A stretch of 64,000 nucleotides of DNA from Eubacteriales bacterium (GTDB lineage: Bacteria; Bacillota; Clostridia; Oscillospirales; Oscillospiraceae), in contig JAUNJE010000010.1 in NCBI GenBank assembly GCA_030533415.1, forward strand, positions 1-64,000, given 5' to 3'. Every line of letters begins with the position of its first letter. Position 1 is the stretch's first letter. The notes under the pieces were generated by a model that was not told the DNA's origin, made no database searches, and saw only the letters and a list, made by a program, of their open reading frames with translations. Made by a program: the position numbers and the translations under genes. Below, one piece after another: positions 61,787 to 64,000 of the stretch.

Positions 61787-62406
61787 TCACTCCTGTTTTT
61801 CTTTCTGCGCAAAATAATTGTCACAGAATTTGTTCCATTTTTCTTCGTATTCTTCATGACTGACCAGCTGCAGATCATAGGGGGTGCGGATATTCCGCTT
61901 GACCGCTTCCTCTACGAAGCCATATATGGAATCTCCCGAGGCTTCCTCCACGGCACGGACTTCCGTCCAGCCCATGGCCATGGCATAGTAAAGCCGGGTG
62001 TGTCCGTCCAGGGAGATATAACGTTCTCCCTGCCGCAGTACCTGAATATGATGATGTCCTCCCCTGCCCGGATAAAATCCCGGATGGCCGCAACCTTGTC
62101 TTCGTCCACATAGAACTGGGAGGGCTGGATGTTCTTCAGAGGAACCGTCAGAAGCCTGGCAGGTGCAAATTTTTGTACAATGTTGTGCTTTTCATCATAA
62201 AACAGGGTGATGTGCGGCGTATAGAAGCGAAATTCCTCAATAATGGCGGGATACAGTCCCACTTCCCTGCCCCGTACGGTTGCTTCCCGTTCGGAAATAA
62301 TTTCCACCTCGTAAGGTTCCCCCTCCGCCAGGAAGCAGCCGTGCTGGTTCAGGACGGTTTGGGAAAACCGCGGGTCTTGATAAGTATTGATTCTTTCTAT
62401 TTTCAT
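61787..62406 (-). pseudogene. ParB/sulfiredoxin-like protein gene, frameshifted
   Basis: Reads as one protein of about 206 residues only if the frame shifts once near 62041-62056. The first part (from 62406) runs to GEDIIIF. The continuation in the next frame gives QVLRQGERYISLDGHTRLYY, AMAMGWTEVRAVEEA and an end at 61787. The D-G-H-T-R-L block is the hallmark of the ParB/Srx nuclease-like domain. The total of 620 nt is one base short of a multiple of three, so one base appears to be missing. It could be a true mutation, a sequencing error or, less likely, programmed slippage. Its start overlaps the radA stop (ATGA). Confidence 0.8.
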
Positions 62407-63764
62407 AGCGCTGTTTCAATGGCCTCCCGCAGATTCCGAACCCGGTAGACGGTCAATCCGGCGGGGATCTCCAGCTTTTCGGAGCCGCTGCGGGGAATGA
62501 TGCACTTGTGAAAGCCCAGGCGGGCGGCTTCTCCCAGCCTTTGGTTCATGTGGGAAACCGCCCGGATCTCTCCCGTCAGGCCCACTTCCCCGATGGCAAC
62601 CAGGTCGTCCGCAATGGGGGCGTCCCGGTAGGAGGATGCCACCGCCAGGGCAACGGGCAGGTCGGCCCCCGGCTCATCCAGCCGCAGACCGCCGATGACA
62701 TTGATGTAGGCGTCAAAAACATTCAGCTTCATGCCCGCCCGTTTTTCCGCCACCGCCATAAGGAGCACCGCACGGTTGAAGTCGAAGCCGTCCGCTGCCC
62801 GCCGGGGCACGTTAAAGGTGGTCTTGGTGACCAGCGCCTGGACCTCCGCCAGCACCGGGCGTGTCCCCTCCATGACGCAGGCCACACAGGTGCCGCTGGC
62901 ACCCTCCGGGCGGCCCTCCAATAGCATCTGAGAGGGATTCGGCACTTCCACCAGGCCCACATCCATCATTTCAAAGACGCCGATCTCGTTGGTGGAACCG
63001 AACCGGTTCTTTGCCGCCCGGAGCAGCCGGTAGGAGGTGTTGGGGTCGCCCTCAAAATACAGCACGCAGTCCACCATATGCTCCAGCACCTTGGGACCGG
63101 CGATGTTGCCGTCCTTGTTGATATGCCCTACCACGAACACCGTGATGCCCTGGGCTTTGCTCAGCTGCATCATGGTCATGGTGCAGTCCTTCACCTGGGA
63201 CACGCTGCCGGGAGAGGACTCATTTTCTTCATTATACAGGGTCTGGATGGAGTCCACAATGAGGATATCCGGCTGCATCTCATCCACGGCGGCCACCACG
63301 TCGGAAAGCCGTGTCTCCGAGAGGATGAACAGGTCCTCCGGCTCGACCCCCAGCCGCTGGGCACGAAGCTTCAGCTGCCGCTCGCTTTCTTCTCCGGAGA
63401 CATACAGCACCCGCCGCCCCGCGCACAGCTGAACACAGATCTGCAGCAGCAGCGTGGACTTGCCGATGCCGGGGGCGCCGCCCACCAGGACCAGGGAGCC
63501 TGCCACAGCGCCGCCCCCCAGTACCCGGTCCAGTTCTCCCATGCCGGTGGAAAAACGGATTTCCCCATCGCTGGTGACCTCCCGGATGCGCTGGGGCTTT
63601 CGGCTCGTCCCCACCGGGGCGGCCTTGGCCTTTCCCACCGGGGCGGGCTTTTCGATATGCTCTTCCATCGTGTTGTAAGCGCCGCAGCCGGGGCAGCGGC
63701 CCATCCACTTGGGGGTCTCATTGCCGCAGTTGGTGCAGAAAAAGACTGTTTTCGTCTTGGCCAT
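62403..63764 (-). CDS. radA: DNA repair protein RadA (Sms)
   Basis: 453 residues. N-terminal C4 zinc finger (CTNCGNETPKWMGRCPGCG), RecA-like core with Walker A GGAPGIGKSTLL and Walker B ILIVDSIQT, the RadA motif KNRFGSTNE, and a C-terminal Lon-like domain (LDEPGADLPVALAVASS). Acts as a branch-migration helicase in recombination. Start 63764 has AGAGGAA just upstream; the in-frame ATG at 63860 is not RadA-like. Heads an operon with three accessory genes. Confidence 0.96.
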   Translation of the reverse strand: MAKTKTVFFCTNCGNETPKWMGRCPGCGAYNTMEEHIEKPAPVGKAKAAPVGTSRKPQRIREVTSDGEIRFSTGMGELDRVLGGGAVAGSLVLVGGAPGIGKSTLLLQICVQLCAGRRVLYVSGEESERQLKLRAQRLGVEPEDLFILSETRLSDVVAAVDEMQPDILIVDSIQTLYNEENESSPGSVSQVKDCTMTMMQLSKAQGITVFVVGHINKDGNIAGPKVLEHMVDCVLYFEGDPNTSYRLLRAAKNRFGSTNEIGVFEMMDVGLVEVPNPSQMLLEGRPEGASGTCVACVMEGTRPVLAEVQALVTKTTFNVPRRAADGFDFNRAVLLMAVAEKRAGMKLNVFDAYINVIGGLRLDEPGADLPVALAVASSYRDAPIADDLVAIGEVGLTGEIRAVSHMNQRLGEAARLGFHKCIIPRSGSEKLEIPAGLTVYRVRNLREAIETAL

Positions 63765-63816
63765 GGTAATTCCTCTTTTCTCTTTTTTCCCATTATACCA
63801 GCGAAATGCAAAGCGG

Positions 63817-64000
63817 TCAAGTGTTCGAAAGATATTGGCTGACGGTTGCGGCAATGACACAGCATAGCTTTTGCTGGTAGTCCGCGCTTCGCAGATTCGC
63901 CTCCTCCTCGGGATTGGATAGAAAGCCGCATTCGATCAGAACCCCGGTACAGCCAATGTGCTCCATCAGGTAAACACCGTCGCTTTTCTTGCTTTTGCGG
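63817..64000 (-). CDS. N-acetylmuramoyl-L-alanine amidase, C-terminal end (CwlD-like)
   Basis: Partial: only the last 60 residues are in the window; the 5' part lies beyond 64000. The reading VYLMEHIGCTGVLIECGFLS followed by NPEEEANL is the end of the Amidase_3 catalytic domain, with the Glu of LIECGF as the catalytic glutamate. The lack of any C-terminal binding module and the spore-forming setting suggest the CwlD type, which makes muramic-delta-lactam in spore cortex, but a vegetative amidase cannot be excluded. Confidence 0.85.
   Translation of the reverse strand, partial: RKSKKSDGVYLMEHIGCTGVLIECGFLSNPEEEANLRSADYQQKLCCVIAATVSQYLSNT

Overview
The window looks like chromosomal DNA of an endospore-forming clostridium, most likely from the Oscillospiraceae/Ruminococcaceae side of the Firmicutes. 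This rests on AGGAGG-type ribosome binding sites, a T-box in front of valS, moderately high GC with AT-rich gaps, and sporulation genes (spoIIAA-spoIIAB-sigF, yunB, ylbJ, yqfC-yqfD, a cwlD-like amidase). The genus cannot be named from sequence alone. Most of the window is core housekeeping DNA; accessory genes sit in short AT-rich patches.

Layout. 1-6.3 kb: end of tRNA-Ser(GGA), a secreted SH3b/C39-type protein, a GNAT enzyme, asnA, and an ECF sigma factor with its membrane partner, then an alpha/beta hydrolase and a HAD phosphatase. 6.3-9.1 kb: Nudix, metA and metY, which together make homocysteine from homoserine by the acetyl route. 9.2-16.2 kb: recQ, a DJ-1-like protein and a Fe3+-type ABC importer whose binding-protein gene is followed by a strong terminator and a repeat element. 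16.2-21 kb: a glycosyltransferase, T-box-valS and a VanZ-like protein. 21.3-27.9 kb: the spoIIA operon, pcrA, yunB and ligA. 27.9-29.6 kb: a small AT-rich accessory patch (palindromic repeat, Nudix, CPBP protease). 29.6-44.5 kb: a long run of conserved genes (ylbJ opposite yqfC-yqfD-phoH-ybeY-era-yqzL-recO, then mutS2, an HPr homologue, uvrC, rsmD, coaD), interrupted by a nucleotidyltransferase/P-loop pair between recO and mutS2. 44.6-46.1 kb: an unusual four-gene operon led by a membrane-anchored MerR regulator. 46.3-48.5 kb: a second ECF sigma/anti-sigma-like pair. 48.7-52.4 kb: membrane proteins and xerD. 52.5-60.2 kb: a small lipoprotein and a ribbon-helix-helix-like protein, pfkA, a broken SagB-type oxidoreductase, a GNAT, a MATE pump with an attenuator-like leader, a 2H phosphoesterase, an XRE-membrane protein, a second tyrosine recombinase and a flavin reductase. 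60.4-64 kb: radA with a frameshifted ParB-like gene, a methyltransferase and a SnoaL-like gene downstream, and the end of an amidase gene.

The most unusual signals are: (i) a family of about 170-bp non-coding elements with imperfect terminal inverted repeats and four successive hairpins, present as two full copies and one truncated inverted copy; (ii) the 44.7-46.1 kb operon, in which a MerR DNA-binding domain is fused to a two-helix membrane module that then recurs as two free-standing small proteins, all three ending in the same acidic tail, whose coding DNA also carries the ribosome binding site and start codon of the next gene; (iii) a tandem-terminator leader in front of the MATE gene. 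All functional assignments come from reading the sequence; no database search was run.
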